This document shows, piece after piece, positions 1 through 5,084 of a stretch of DNA of 5,186 nt (the first letter of the stretch is position 1; each line of letters opens with the position of its first letter). This stretch comes from Parvibaculum sp. (lineage in GTDB: Bacteria > Pseudomonadota > Alphaproteobacteria > Parvibaculales > Parvibaculaceae). Location of the stretch: contig JACIYQ010000023.1 in the NCBI GenBank assembly GCA_014359855.1, positions 1 to 5,186 of the forward strand, given 5' to 3'. Both the position numbers and the translations under genes were made by a program. The notes beneath the pieces were generated by a model, which saw nothing but the letters and a program-made list of their open reading frames with translations, made no database searches and was not told the DNA's origin.

Positions 1-31
1 GTCTGGCCCGATGCTTGCTCATTCAGGGAGC

Positions 32-712
32 ATGACTGATTTTTCCGCAGCCCATATCGGCATTCAGCATCGCCCAGGCAAGCAAAATCTCGCCACGGCG
101 GCCTTCGATGCCCTGCGCACGGCCCGCGCCGAAGGCCGGACCCCCGAAGGCAGCAATCTCGCCTTCGGCGACATCATCGATACGCTGAACCCCCTCCAGC
201 ACATTCCGCTGGTCTCCGAGGTCTATCGGGGCCTGACAGGGGACGGCATCAGCGCCCATGCGCGCATCGCTGGCGGCACCCTTTGGGGCGGTCCCCTGGG
301 CCTCGTTGCCTCTGTTGCGAGCCTCGCCGCCGCGGGCAACGGCGAGGACGGCATTGGCGACCGGATCTATGCCTCGCTCTTCGGCGATGAAGAGCCTGCC
401 GCCATGCCGGCCGTGCTCGTGGCGGAAAAATCGCGAGACGTTCCCGCGCTGCCGGACGCGGAGCTGACGACCGCTTCGATCGTGCCAACAGCGCTCCCCC
501 CTCAGGACGGGACCGCATCCGAAGGCGCCAGCCCCCTCCCCCGGCTGAGCCCCGAGGCGTTCCAGGCCTTGATCGGCTCCTTCGCCGATCCGGCCAAGGT
601 CGAGACGACGGCAGACGAAACCGAATCCGGCCGGCCCGCCGATCTTGCCAGCGCCATGCTCGACGCGCTCGACAAGTATCAGGCCACGAAGACCCCCGAA
701 CCGGCGCGATAA
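32..712 (+). CDS. Conserved-looking hypothetical protein with glycine-rich hydrophobic core
   Basis: I cannot assign a function. The protein is 226 residues from the ATG at 32. Residues 1-40 are polar. Residues 45-115 form the ordered part: 'FGDIIDTLNPLQHIPLVSEV' (45-64), then 'YRGLTGDGIS', then a Gly/Ala-rich hydrophobic stretch at about 79-102 with GG pairs, which could be a short membrane-inserting or glycine-zipper-like segment. From about 120 onward it is Pro/Ala/Glu/Asp-rich and probably disordered, with a possible short helix at 205-217. The 'NPLQHIP..S..YR..TGD.I...AR.AGG...GGP.G' pattern resembles one I associate with uncharacterised alphaproteobacterial proteins, but that is from memory. 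Start choice is uncertain: an in-frame ATG at 11 adds seven residues, and the GGAG at 27-30 lies only one base before the ATG at 32, too close for normal ribosome binding. Strong coding bias and high GC support a real gene. It ends 53 bp before the YkuD gene and could be cotranscribed with it. Confidence 0.72.
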   Translation: MTDFSAAHIGIQHRPGKQNLATAAFDALRTARAEGRTPEGSNLAFGDIIDTLNPLQHIPLVSEVYRGLTGDGISAHARIAGGTLWGGPLGLVASVASLAAAGNGEDGIGDRIYASLFGDEEPAAMPAVLVAEKSRDVPALPDAELTTASIVPTALPPQDGTASEGASPLPRLSPEAFQALIGSFADPAKVETTADETESGRPADLASAMLDALDKYQATKTPEPAR

Positions 713-765
713 GGCCGCTTCACCCGATTGCCCCCGCCCGCCGCGCCCCCTAATCTGTAGCAGTC

Positions 766-1314
766 ATGGCTTCTTCCGCAGACATCGCCACCGGGATCAT
801 CGTAACCGGTTCGCCTGGCAGCACCCGCGGCGAATTGCGCGTGGGCAATCTCCGCTTTCCCTGTGCCCTCGGCCGCACCGGCGTGAGCGCGGAGAAACGG
901 GAAGGCGACGGCAGCACGCCGCTTGGAACTTTTCCTCTGCGTGAACTCAGATACCGTCAGGATCGTGTGCAAGTGCCCGCGACGGCCCTGCCGCTCATTC
1001 CGATCTCGCCCATGGACGGCTGGTGCGATGCGCCGGAGGACCCCGCCTATAACCGTCCGGTCCGCCTGCCTTATCCGGCAAGCGCAGAAACCATGTGGCG
1101 AGACGACCACCTCTACGATCTTGCCGTTGTCCTTGGGCAGAACGATTCTCCCGTCGTTCCTTATGCCGGGAGCGCCGTCTTCTTTCATCTTGCGCGGGAG
1201 GAAAAGGGTGAGTTGCAGCCGACGGAAGGTTGCGTCGCCCTGCGGCTCGAAGATATGTTGAGCGTCCTCGCGCTCTGCGGAACGGAAACGCGGATGCGGA
1301 TCGAGAAAGCCTAG
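766..1314 (+). CDS. L,D-transpeptidase (YkuD) domain protein
   Basis: Probable cysteine-dependent L,D-transpeptidase-fold protein, 182 residues. Family members form or exchange 3-3 peptidoglycan crosslinks or attach D-amino acids in the periplasm. Visible marks are 'GDGSTPLGTFPL' (47-58), the 'DGWCDAPEDPAYN' stretch (84-96), the conserved 'MWRDDHLYDLAVVLGQND' region (110-127), the upstream His at 141 ('VFFHLAR') and the catalytic motif 'PTEGCVAL' (152-159) with nucleophile Cys156. The canonical motif is [S/T]HGChN; here the motif His is Glu, as I recall for the short COG3786-type branch of the family. No N-terminal signal peptide or membrane segment is visible, so export is unexplained. The length fits a catalytic domain alone, with no LysM or PG-binding module. 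No clear Shine-Dalgarno precedes the ATG. Its TAG stop shares the CTAG at 1311-1314 with the convergent yggS gene. Domain assignment is firm; the exact substrate is not. Confidence 0.9.
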   Translation: MASSADIATGIIVTGSPGSTRGELRVGNLRFPCALGRTGVSAEKREGDGSTPLGTFPLRELRYRQDRVQVPATALPLIPISPMDGWCDAPEDPAYNRPVRLPYPASAETMWRDDHLYDLAVVLGQNDSPVVPYAGSAVFFHLAREEKGELQPTEGCVALRLEDMLSVLALCGTETRMRIEKA

Positions 1315-2000
1315 GCCCGCGTTCCAAATAGCGCACTGCCGACGCGCACATGCGTGGCGCCAAGCTTCACCGCCGTTTCGAAATCGCTGCTCATGCCCAT
1401 CGAAAGACCGGTAAGACCATTCCGTCTTGCGATCTTGCCGAGCAGCGCGAAATGCAGCGCCGGCTCCTCGTCCACCGGAGGAATGCACATGAGCCCCTCG
1501 ATATCGAGCGCCCATTCGTCACGGCATCGCGCGAGAAATCCGTCGACATCCTTCGGCGCGAGACCGGCCTTTTGCGGTTCGTCGCCCGTATTCACCTGCA
1601 CGAACAGCCGGGGCAGCGTCCGCCCCTTCTCCCTCGCCTTGACGAGCGCCTCCGCGAGTTTCGGCCGGTCCAGCGTGTGAAAGACATCGAAGAGATCAAG
1701 CGCGTCGTCGAGTTTGTTCGTCTGCAAGGGGCCGATCAGGTGAAGTTCGACATCGCCGTAGCGTTCGCGCAACGCAGGCCACTTCCGGGCTGCTTCCTGC
1801 ACGCGGTTCTCGCCGAAGACGCGCTGCCCGGCATCGAGCAAGGGGCAGATGGCCTCTTCGCCAAACGTCTTCGAAACCGCGATGAGCACGGCATCGCCGG
1901 TCCTGCGGCCAGCCTCCCGCGCGGCGCGCGCGATCCGGTCCCGAACGGCGTCAAGGCGCGCCTTCGGCGTTTTGTTCCTGTTGGCGTCGTTACCGGTCAT
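1311..2000 (-). CDS. yggS: YggS/PLPBP family pyridoxal-phosphate homeostasis protein
   Basis: Cytosolic PLP-binding protein of the YggS/PROSC family. It has the alanine-racemase-like TIM-barrel fold but no known enzymatic activity, and buffers or delivers PLP so that vitamin B6 and amino-acid pools stay balanced. With the start at 2000 it is 229 residues, the usual length. The PLP lysine is Lys44 in 'LIAVSKTF' (39-46). Other family marks are 'FGENRVQEA' (62-70), 'LHLIGPLQTNK' (86-96), 'HTLDR' (108-112), 'VQVNTGDEPQKAGL' (134-147), 'IEGLMCIPP' (167-175), and the phosphate-binding region 'LSMGMSSDFETAV' (199-211) with 'RVGSALFG' (219-226). All key positions appear intact. Start: a GAGA at 2009-2012 sits 8 nt before the ATG at 2000 but only 2 nt before the ATG at 2006; a TTG at 2045 is also in frame with no ribosome site. 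It is divergent from the ThiE-like gene and convergent with the YkuD gene, so it is its own transcription unit, and its promoter must lie in or near the start of the ThiE-like gene. Confidence 0.94.
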   Translation of the reverse strand: MTGNDANRNKTPKARLDAVRDRIARAAREAGRRTGDAVLIAVSKTFGEEAICPLLDAGQRVFGENRVQEAARKWPALRERYGDVELHLIGPLQTNKLDDALDLFDVFHTLDRPKLAEALVKAREKGRTLPRLFVQVNTGDEPQKAGLAPKDVDGFLARCRDEWALDIEGLMCIPPVDEEPALHFALLGKIARRNGLTGLSMGMSSDFETAVKLGATHVRVGSALFGTRA

Positions 2001-2037
2001 TGGCATAGTCTCGGCGAAGCTAGTGGCAGGACGTTTT

Positions 2038-2041
2038 GGAG
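2038..2041 (+). promoter_or_regulatory. Ribosome binding site for the ThiE-like gene
   Basis: GGAG (extendable to GGAGA) lies 5 nt before the ATG at 2047. It decides this start over the in-frame GTG at 2023 and over the much longer upstream open frame, which runs antisense through yggS. Confidence 0.6.
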
Positions 2042-2046
2042 ACAAG

Positions 2047-2652
2047 ATGAGAAAGAATTTGGACCGGGTTGCGCGCGCGGTGCGCTATCTCGATCCCGAT
2101 GGAACATCGGTCGCCCTCATCGCGATGACCGGCCCAAAGCGTCTTCCCGATCCCTGGGCGGCGCTTGCCGCCCTGCCGCGTGGTAGCGCACTGATATGGC
2201 GCGCCTACGACAAAAATCCCGACTATGAGACGGCAAGGCAGCTCACCGCAGCGGCGCGGAAAAAGGGGTGTGTCCTGATCGTAGCGGGCAGCCCGCAATT
2301 GGGCAGGCGGCTCGGCATCGCCGGCATTCATCTGCCCGAACGGGATATCGCCCGCCACCGCCGCGATACGCCGGGAGCGCTCGTTACCACCGCCTGCCAT
2401 TCCGAGAGAGCGATTATAGCCGCGTCGAAAGCCGGAGCGGATGCCGTGCTGATCTCGCCCGTGCTGCCGACGGAAAGTCATCCCGGCGGAAAGGTGCTGG
2501 GCGTCGTCCGGCTTGCCCGTCTCGCGATGCTTGCAGGCGCGCTCGGCATGCCAGCCTATGCCCTTGGCGGGATCACGGACGAAACGCACATCCGCCGCTT
2601 GCAGGGAACCGGCATTGCGGGCGTCGCGGGCATCAGCCTGTTTTTACCTTGA
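2047..2652 (+). CDS. Thiamine phosphate synthase / TenI-fold protein with substituted active site
   Basis: ThiE/TenI superfamily TIM barrel, 201 residues (ThiE proteins are about 210-220). True ThiE joins HMP-pyrophosphate to thiazole phosphate to make thiamine phosphate in the cytosol. Recognisable blocks are 'LIWRAYDK' (49-56, strand with Arg52), 'VLIVAG' (76-81), 'GIHLPERD' (93-100), 'TTACHSERAI' (114-123), 'AGADAVLISPVLPTESHPGG' (129-148) and 'YALGGIT' (171-177). Several catalytic positions differ from ThiE: the Asn-Asp following 'LIV' is Ala80-Gly81, and the PTxTK-type phosphate loop reads PTESH, so its Lys is His145. The Asp of the 'GIHxxxxD' block is kept (Asp100). I therefore infer a divergent paralogue that may not make thiamine phosphate, and give no gene symbol. 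Start: GGAG at 2038-2041 lies 5 nt before the ATG; an in-frame GTG at 2023 has no ribosome site. It overlaps the convergent sulfotransferase 3' end by 20 bp. Confidence 0.85.
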   Translation: MRKNLDRVARAVRYLDPDGTSVALIAMTGPKRLPDPWAALAALPRGSALIWRAYDKNPDYETARQLTAAARKKGCVLIVAGSPQLGRRLGIAGIHLPERDIARHRRDTPGALVTTACHSERAIIAASKAGADAVLISPVLPTESHPGGKVLGVVRLARLAMLAGALGMPAYALGGITDETHIRRLQGTGIAGVAGISLFLP

Positions 2653-3517
2653 CGCGCGCCTCCTCGGGAATGGCGTCGCGATAGTCGTCCGGAATATATC
2701 CGAAGCGCTCCATCTGCTCATGATGGTCGCGAATGATCCGGCGCACCTGATCCGGCGTCAGCACCTCTCGCCATTGATCGGAGCGGCCTTCACGAAAGAA
2801 GCTATCCGCTTTCTTGGAGCGCTCCTTGAAGCCCTTCTTGCTTTCAATCTCCTTCAGAGTCTTGAAAGAAGAATTGCGGATCGCGCGCTCAAGGCGCTCG
2901 GCCGAAGGCTTCAAGCCCAGAAAGTTCGCAACCTGCTTGAAATATTTCCGCGGCTTGTGCAGCAGGTCCTCATAGCGCACGACAAGAAGCTGCGGACTCG
3001 GATGTTCTGTCCAGCTTCTTACATGCGTTGACCATGACCGGTGAACTTCAAAGACATGTGTCTCGTTATTGCCGGTAACCATCTTGTCGTTGGCAAGGTG
3101 CTCGACCGCCTCATCGAGCGTCTCTCCGAAATGATGACTGACGGAAATAACCACGTCGAGCGGATTGCGCAGCACATAGATGCCGCCGGCAGTAACATCC
3201 ATCGTGTGCATGGGTGCGCCGCCCCATTCACCGAGAAAGTTGTGCGTCTTCACGAAAACGGAGTCCGGAAATACTGTGGTGAAATCTCTGTGCACCAGCG
3301 ACCGCAGTTGCGCCATTTCTTCGGGCGTCATTTCCTTGATGTCCCGCCCTCCAGCGCGCCTCCGGTACCAATGCGCGGCGGAATCGCCGATGCAGAAATC
3401 GGTAATGTCATTGATATCGACAGGCTCCTGCGAGTTCCTGAAAAGGTTGTGCAGGAAGCTCCGCATCCAGGTATTGCCGGACTTGGGGTATGAGGCCAGC
3501 CATATCAGTGCACCCAT
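2633..3517 (-). CDS. PAPS-dependent sulfotransferase (Sulfotransfer_1 domain)
   Basis: Transfers a sulfuryl group from 3'-phosphoadenosine-5'-phosphosulfate to a hydroxyl or amine acceptor. The protein is 294 residues, normal for a single-domain cytosolic-type sulfotransferase. The 5'-phosphosulfate loop is 'YPKSGNTW' (10-17, Lys12). The probable catalytic base is His92 in 'VFVKTHNF'. The 3'-phosphate-binding segment is 'IYVLRNPLDVVISVSHH' (113-129; Arg117, Ser125). The C-terminal PAPS-binding motif is 'FREGRSDQW' (241-249). All are intact, so it should be active. 'LLVVRYEDL' (177-185) is a further conserved block. No signal peptide or membrane segment is seen. Bacterial relatives modify lipids, glycans or small molecules; the acceptor here cannot be told. 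Start: AAGGAG 9 nt before the ATG at 3517 outweighs an ATG at 3568 that would add 17 residues. It follows the porin on the same strand but is separated by the porin terminator. Sample lines within it have lower GC than the upstream genes. Its end overlaps the ThiE-like gene. Confidence 0.93.
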   Translation of the reverse strand: MGALIWLASYPKSGNTWMRSFLHNLFRNSQEPVDINDITDFCIGDSAAHWYRRRAGGRDIKEMTPEEMAQLRSLVHRDFTTVFPDSVFVKTHNFLGEWGGAPMHTMDVTAGGIYVLRNPLDVVISVSHHFGETLDEAVEHLANDKMVTGNNETHVFEVHRSWSTHVRSWTEHPSPQLLVVRYEDLLHKPRKYFKQVANFLGLKPSAERLERAIRNSSFKTLKEIESKKGFKERSKKADSFFREGRSDQWREVLTPDQVRRIIRDHHEQMERFGYIPDDYRDAIPEEARVKVKTG

Positions 3518-3526
3518 AATTGGTTT

Positions 3527-3532
3527 CTCCTT
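3527..3532 (-). promoter_or_regulatory. Strong ribosome binding site for the sulfotransferase
   Basis: On the minus strand AAGGAG (within GAAGGAGAAA) lies 9 nt before the ATG at 3517. It fixes that start instead of the upstream in-frame ATG at 3568. Confidence 0.85.
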
Positions 3533-3578
3533 CGCGCATTTCCGGACGAAGCTCCTGTGTATCGCCATTCAGGGCGCA

Positions 3579-3606
3579 ACAATACGACCCTCATGCAGAT
3601 ATGCAA
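3579..3606 (-). promoter_or_regulatory. Weak candidate promoter for the sulfotransferase
   Basis: On the minus strand TTGCAT (3601-3606) and TATTGT (3579-3584) are separated by 16 nt. They match the sigma-70 hexamers at 3/6 and 4/6. The position is sensible, downstream of the porin terminator and about 62 nt before the start codon, but the match is weak. The 3518-3660 stretch holds no other gene or clear signal. Confidence 0.25.
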
Positions 3607-3660
3607 TTCAGGACCCCGGTGCTCCGTACTATCTGGATTCCAGGGCCATCCGCGCCATTT

Positions 3661-3702
3661 CCATCCAAAAAACAAAGAGAGCGGGTGTTTCCACCCGCTC
3701 TC
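3661..3702 (-). terminator. Rho-independent terminator of the porin gene
   Basis: A perfect 11-bp inverted repeat, GAGAGCGGGTG (3677-3687) and CACCCGCTCTC (3692-3702), encloses a 4-nt loop. Reading the minus strand, it is followed at once by the T-rich tract TTTGTTTTTT. It lies 33 bp past the porin stop codon and should end porin transcription before the sulfotransferase. There is no T-tract on the plus-strand side, so it acts in one direction. Confidence 0.93.
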
Positions 3703-3721
3703 CAGGAATCTTGGATCGTAA

Positions 3722-3738
3722 TAATCGCTGAGCGATTA
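3722..3738 (-). repeat. Small palindrome covering the porin stop codon
   Basis: TAATCGCT (3722-3729) and AGCGATTA (3731-3738) are perfect inverted 8-mers around one central base. The right arm contains the porin stop codon (TAA on the minus strand). As RNA it could form a 6-bp hairpin with a 5-nt loop just before the main terminator. A role in 3'-end stability is speculative. Confidence 0.45.
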
Positions 3739-4938
3739 GAACGAAACCGACAGAACCAGACCGGCCGACTGAGAGTCGATGTCCGAAACGCCGGCAATGC
3801 CCGCCTCGATCGTGCTCATCTGCAGATCGAGGCCAATATCGACGCCCGAACCGAGATTGTAACCGCCACCGGTCTGCCACGTCGTCATCTCGGTCGAGAA
3901 ACCGGGAACCGAGATTTCGTCCGCCAGATATGCGACGCCAACCGTCCAGGGGCCGGTTCCGTAGGAGAGACCCACGGTCCACACTTCTTCTTCCAGACCA
4001 GCAACGCCGGGAACAGGCGCCGACGTGACGCCGAGGTCTTCAGACTGATACCAGGCACCGCCAAGCGTGAAGCCGGCCATACCGAGGTTCAGACCGAAGC
4101 CGAGTTCTTCCGGATCGGCATTTGTTCCCGTCGGAGCATCGCCCGAAACGTAGAAGCCGGACGCACCGAGATCGACGCCGCCGAAGGAACCGGCATAGTT
4201 GAGCGCGACTTCGACCACATCCTCGATCGAGGTATTATTCGCAACGACACCAAGGCCGTTCGGGTTCGGACCGTTGAAGGTCGTCTCCGGCGTGTAGGAC
4301 AGGCCGAGCTGGAAGCCGGCGAAACGCGGGGTGAAATAGGTCACCTTGTTCGCGTCGGCAGCCATCAGCGAGAAGGTCGAGTGACGGAAGCCAGCAACCG
4401 TGTTCGTGAACGTGTTGGTGACGAGGACATTCGTCGTAGGTCCGACGGGGACGAAAGACGTCGTCGTCGTGGTGGTGGTGATACCGCCGCCAACTGCATT
4501 CAGGATGTTCGGGCTGTCGACACCGTTGCCCGGCACGAACCAGGGCGAGGTATAGTGCATCTTGAACGCGGCGCCGTCCGTGCCGCCGATTTCGAACCGG
4601 CCGAAGCCGCCTTCGAGATAGGCGAAGAGTTCGCGGAACGTCGCGTCGTTGTTGTTGAAGTGCGAGTTCCAGTCGTCACCGAGCGAGAGCGTCGCGAGAA
4701 CGCCGGCAACCATGCCATTGTCCAGCGTGCCTTCGGCGTTGATGTCGATGTTGCGCGCGACAAGCTTCACCGCGGTGTCCTGATAAGAGGTACCACCGGT
4801 ATCGTCTTGGTCGATGGCGTAGACGCCGGCCGTCACGGTGCCGCCGACGGTAACGGTCAGCGGATCGCTCGCAAGCGCCGGACCGGCGATGAGGCCGGCC
4901 GAGACGAGAGCAGTCGTCCCAAGGAGTGTCTTTTTCAT
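3736..4938 (-). CDS. Outer-membrane porin (Gram-negative porin family)
   Basis: Predicted 16-stranded beta-barrel general porin allowing diffusion of small hydrophilic solutes across the outer membrane. The precursor has 400 residues. Residues 1-23 are a Sec signal peptide: Lys2-Lys3, a hydrophobic stretch, then 'GPALA' with cleavage likely before Ser24. The mature part alternates glycine/aromatic-rich amphipathic strands such as 'FAYLEGGFGRFEIGG' (105-119), 'FAGFQLGLSYTPET' (206-219), 'VEVALNYAG' (242-250), 'LGFGLNLGMAGFTLGGAWY' (279-297) and 'WTVGVAYLAD' (331-340), and ends with the BAM signal 'LVLSVSF' with terminal Phe. 'GRFEIGGTDGAAFKMHY' (113-129) resembles the classic strand leading into the pore-constricting loop. 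Residues about 150-180 form a Thr-rich segment with seven Thr in a row (154-160), probably a loop. Start: GAGGAA at 4942-4947 precedes the ATG closely. It is monocistronic, with its own terminator and leader. Substrate selectivity is unknown. Confidence 0.94.
   Translation of the reverse strand: MKKTLLGTTALVSAGLIAGPALASDPLTVTVGGTVTAGVYAIDQDDTGGTSYQDTAVKLVARNIDINAEGTLDNGMVAGVLATLSLGDDWNSHFNNNDATFRELFAYLEGGFGRFEIGGTDGAAFKMHYTSPWFVPGNGVDSPNILNAVGGGITTTTTTTSFVPVGPTTNVLVTNTFTNTVAGFRHSTFSLMAADANKVTYFTPRFAGFQLGLSYTPETTFNGPNPNGLGVVANNTSIEDVVEVALNYAGSFGGVDLGASGFYVSGDAPTGTNADPEELGFGLNLGMAGFTLGGAWYQSEDLGVTSAPVPGVAGLEEEVWTVGLSYGTGPWTVGVAYLADEISVPGFSTEMTTWQTGGGYNLGSGVDIGLDLQMSTIEAGIAGVSDIDSQSAGLVLSVSF
4459..4479 (-). 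repeat. Threonine-codon microsatellite in porin gene
   Basis: On the coding (minus) strand the run is (ACC)3 followed by (ACG)4, giving Thr154-Thr160 of the porin. Seven near-identical triplets in a row could change number by slippage without breaking the frame. They lie in a region predicted to be a loop. Confidence 0.85.
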
Positions 4939-4941
4939 GTG

Positions 4942-4947
4942 TTCCTC
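4942..4947 (-). promoter_or_regulatory. Ribosome binding site for the porin
   Basis: On the minus strand GAGGAA lies 3 nt before the ATG at 4938; counting from its GAGG core the gap is 5 nt. It supports this start, which also places the signal peptide exactly at the N-terminus. Confidence 0.65.
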
Positions 4948-4977
4948 GCAGTATCAGCTAAGAGCTGTTCCATTTGA

Positions 4978-5010
4978 ACGAGCCAGTGGAAAACTTCCCC
5001 CGTGGCTCGT
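4978..5010 (-). repeat. Inverted repeat in the porin leader
   Basis: ACGAGCCA (4978-4985) and TGGCTCGT (5003-5010) are perfect inverted 8-mers separated by 17 nt. The spacer contains a shorter GGAA/TTCC pair. The element is in the probable 5' untranslated region, about 40 nt before the porin start codon. It could be an mRNA stem-loop or a protein-binding site. There is no T-tract after it, so it is not a standard terminator. Confidence 0.55.
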
Positions 5011-5054
5011 GCATCGCCGGGCCGACCGAAACTGCCCCCCGAGCGCGTGTATCG

Positions 5055-5084
5055 ATTAATCCGTTGATAACCGCCGTGGGTCAA
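5055..5084 (-). promoter_or_regulatory. Candidate sigma-70 promoter of the porin
   Basis: On the minus strand TTGACC (5079-5084, 5/6 match to the -35 consensus) and ATTAAT (5055-5060, 4/6 match to the -10) are separated by 18 nt. Transcription would begin near 5048, giving a leader of about 110 nt that includes the inverted repeat at 4978-5010. The rest of the 4939-5186 gap shows no gene on either strand. Confidence 0.45.

Noticed and set aside
679..1515. Minus-strand open frame of 278 codons across the YkuD gene
   Set aside because: Arg/Gly-rich with no recognisable motif; it overlaps the YkuD gene and the 3' end of yggS, both with clear family motifs.
1849..2046. N-terminal extension of the ThiE-like gene
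   Set aside because: The frame is open upstream but runs antisense through yggS, and the extra 66 residues are Ser/Ala/Arg-rich. The ATG at 2047 has a ribosome site and gives a normal family start.
1350..2186. Plus-strand open frame of 278 codons antisense to yggS
   Set aside because: Arg-rich shadow of yggS, which carries all PLPBP motifs; no ribosome site seen.
3518..3568. 17-residue N-terminal extension of the sulfotransferase from an ATG at 3568
   Set aside because: The ATG at 3517 has AAGGAG at ideal spacing and places the PAPS loop at residues 10-17, as usual in the family.
3593..3605. ATGCA direct repeat (3593-3597 and 3601-3605) as an operator
   Set aside because: Five-base repeats this close are expected by chance; no dyad or clear promoter relation supports it.
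3520..4977. Very long plus-strand open frame (485 codons) antisense to the porin
   Set aside because: It is rich in Arg/Glu/Val and low in complexity, the product of reading GC-biased porin codons backwards. The opposite strand has a signal peptide, barrel strands, terminal Phe, ribosome site and terminator.
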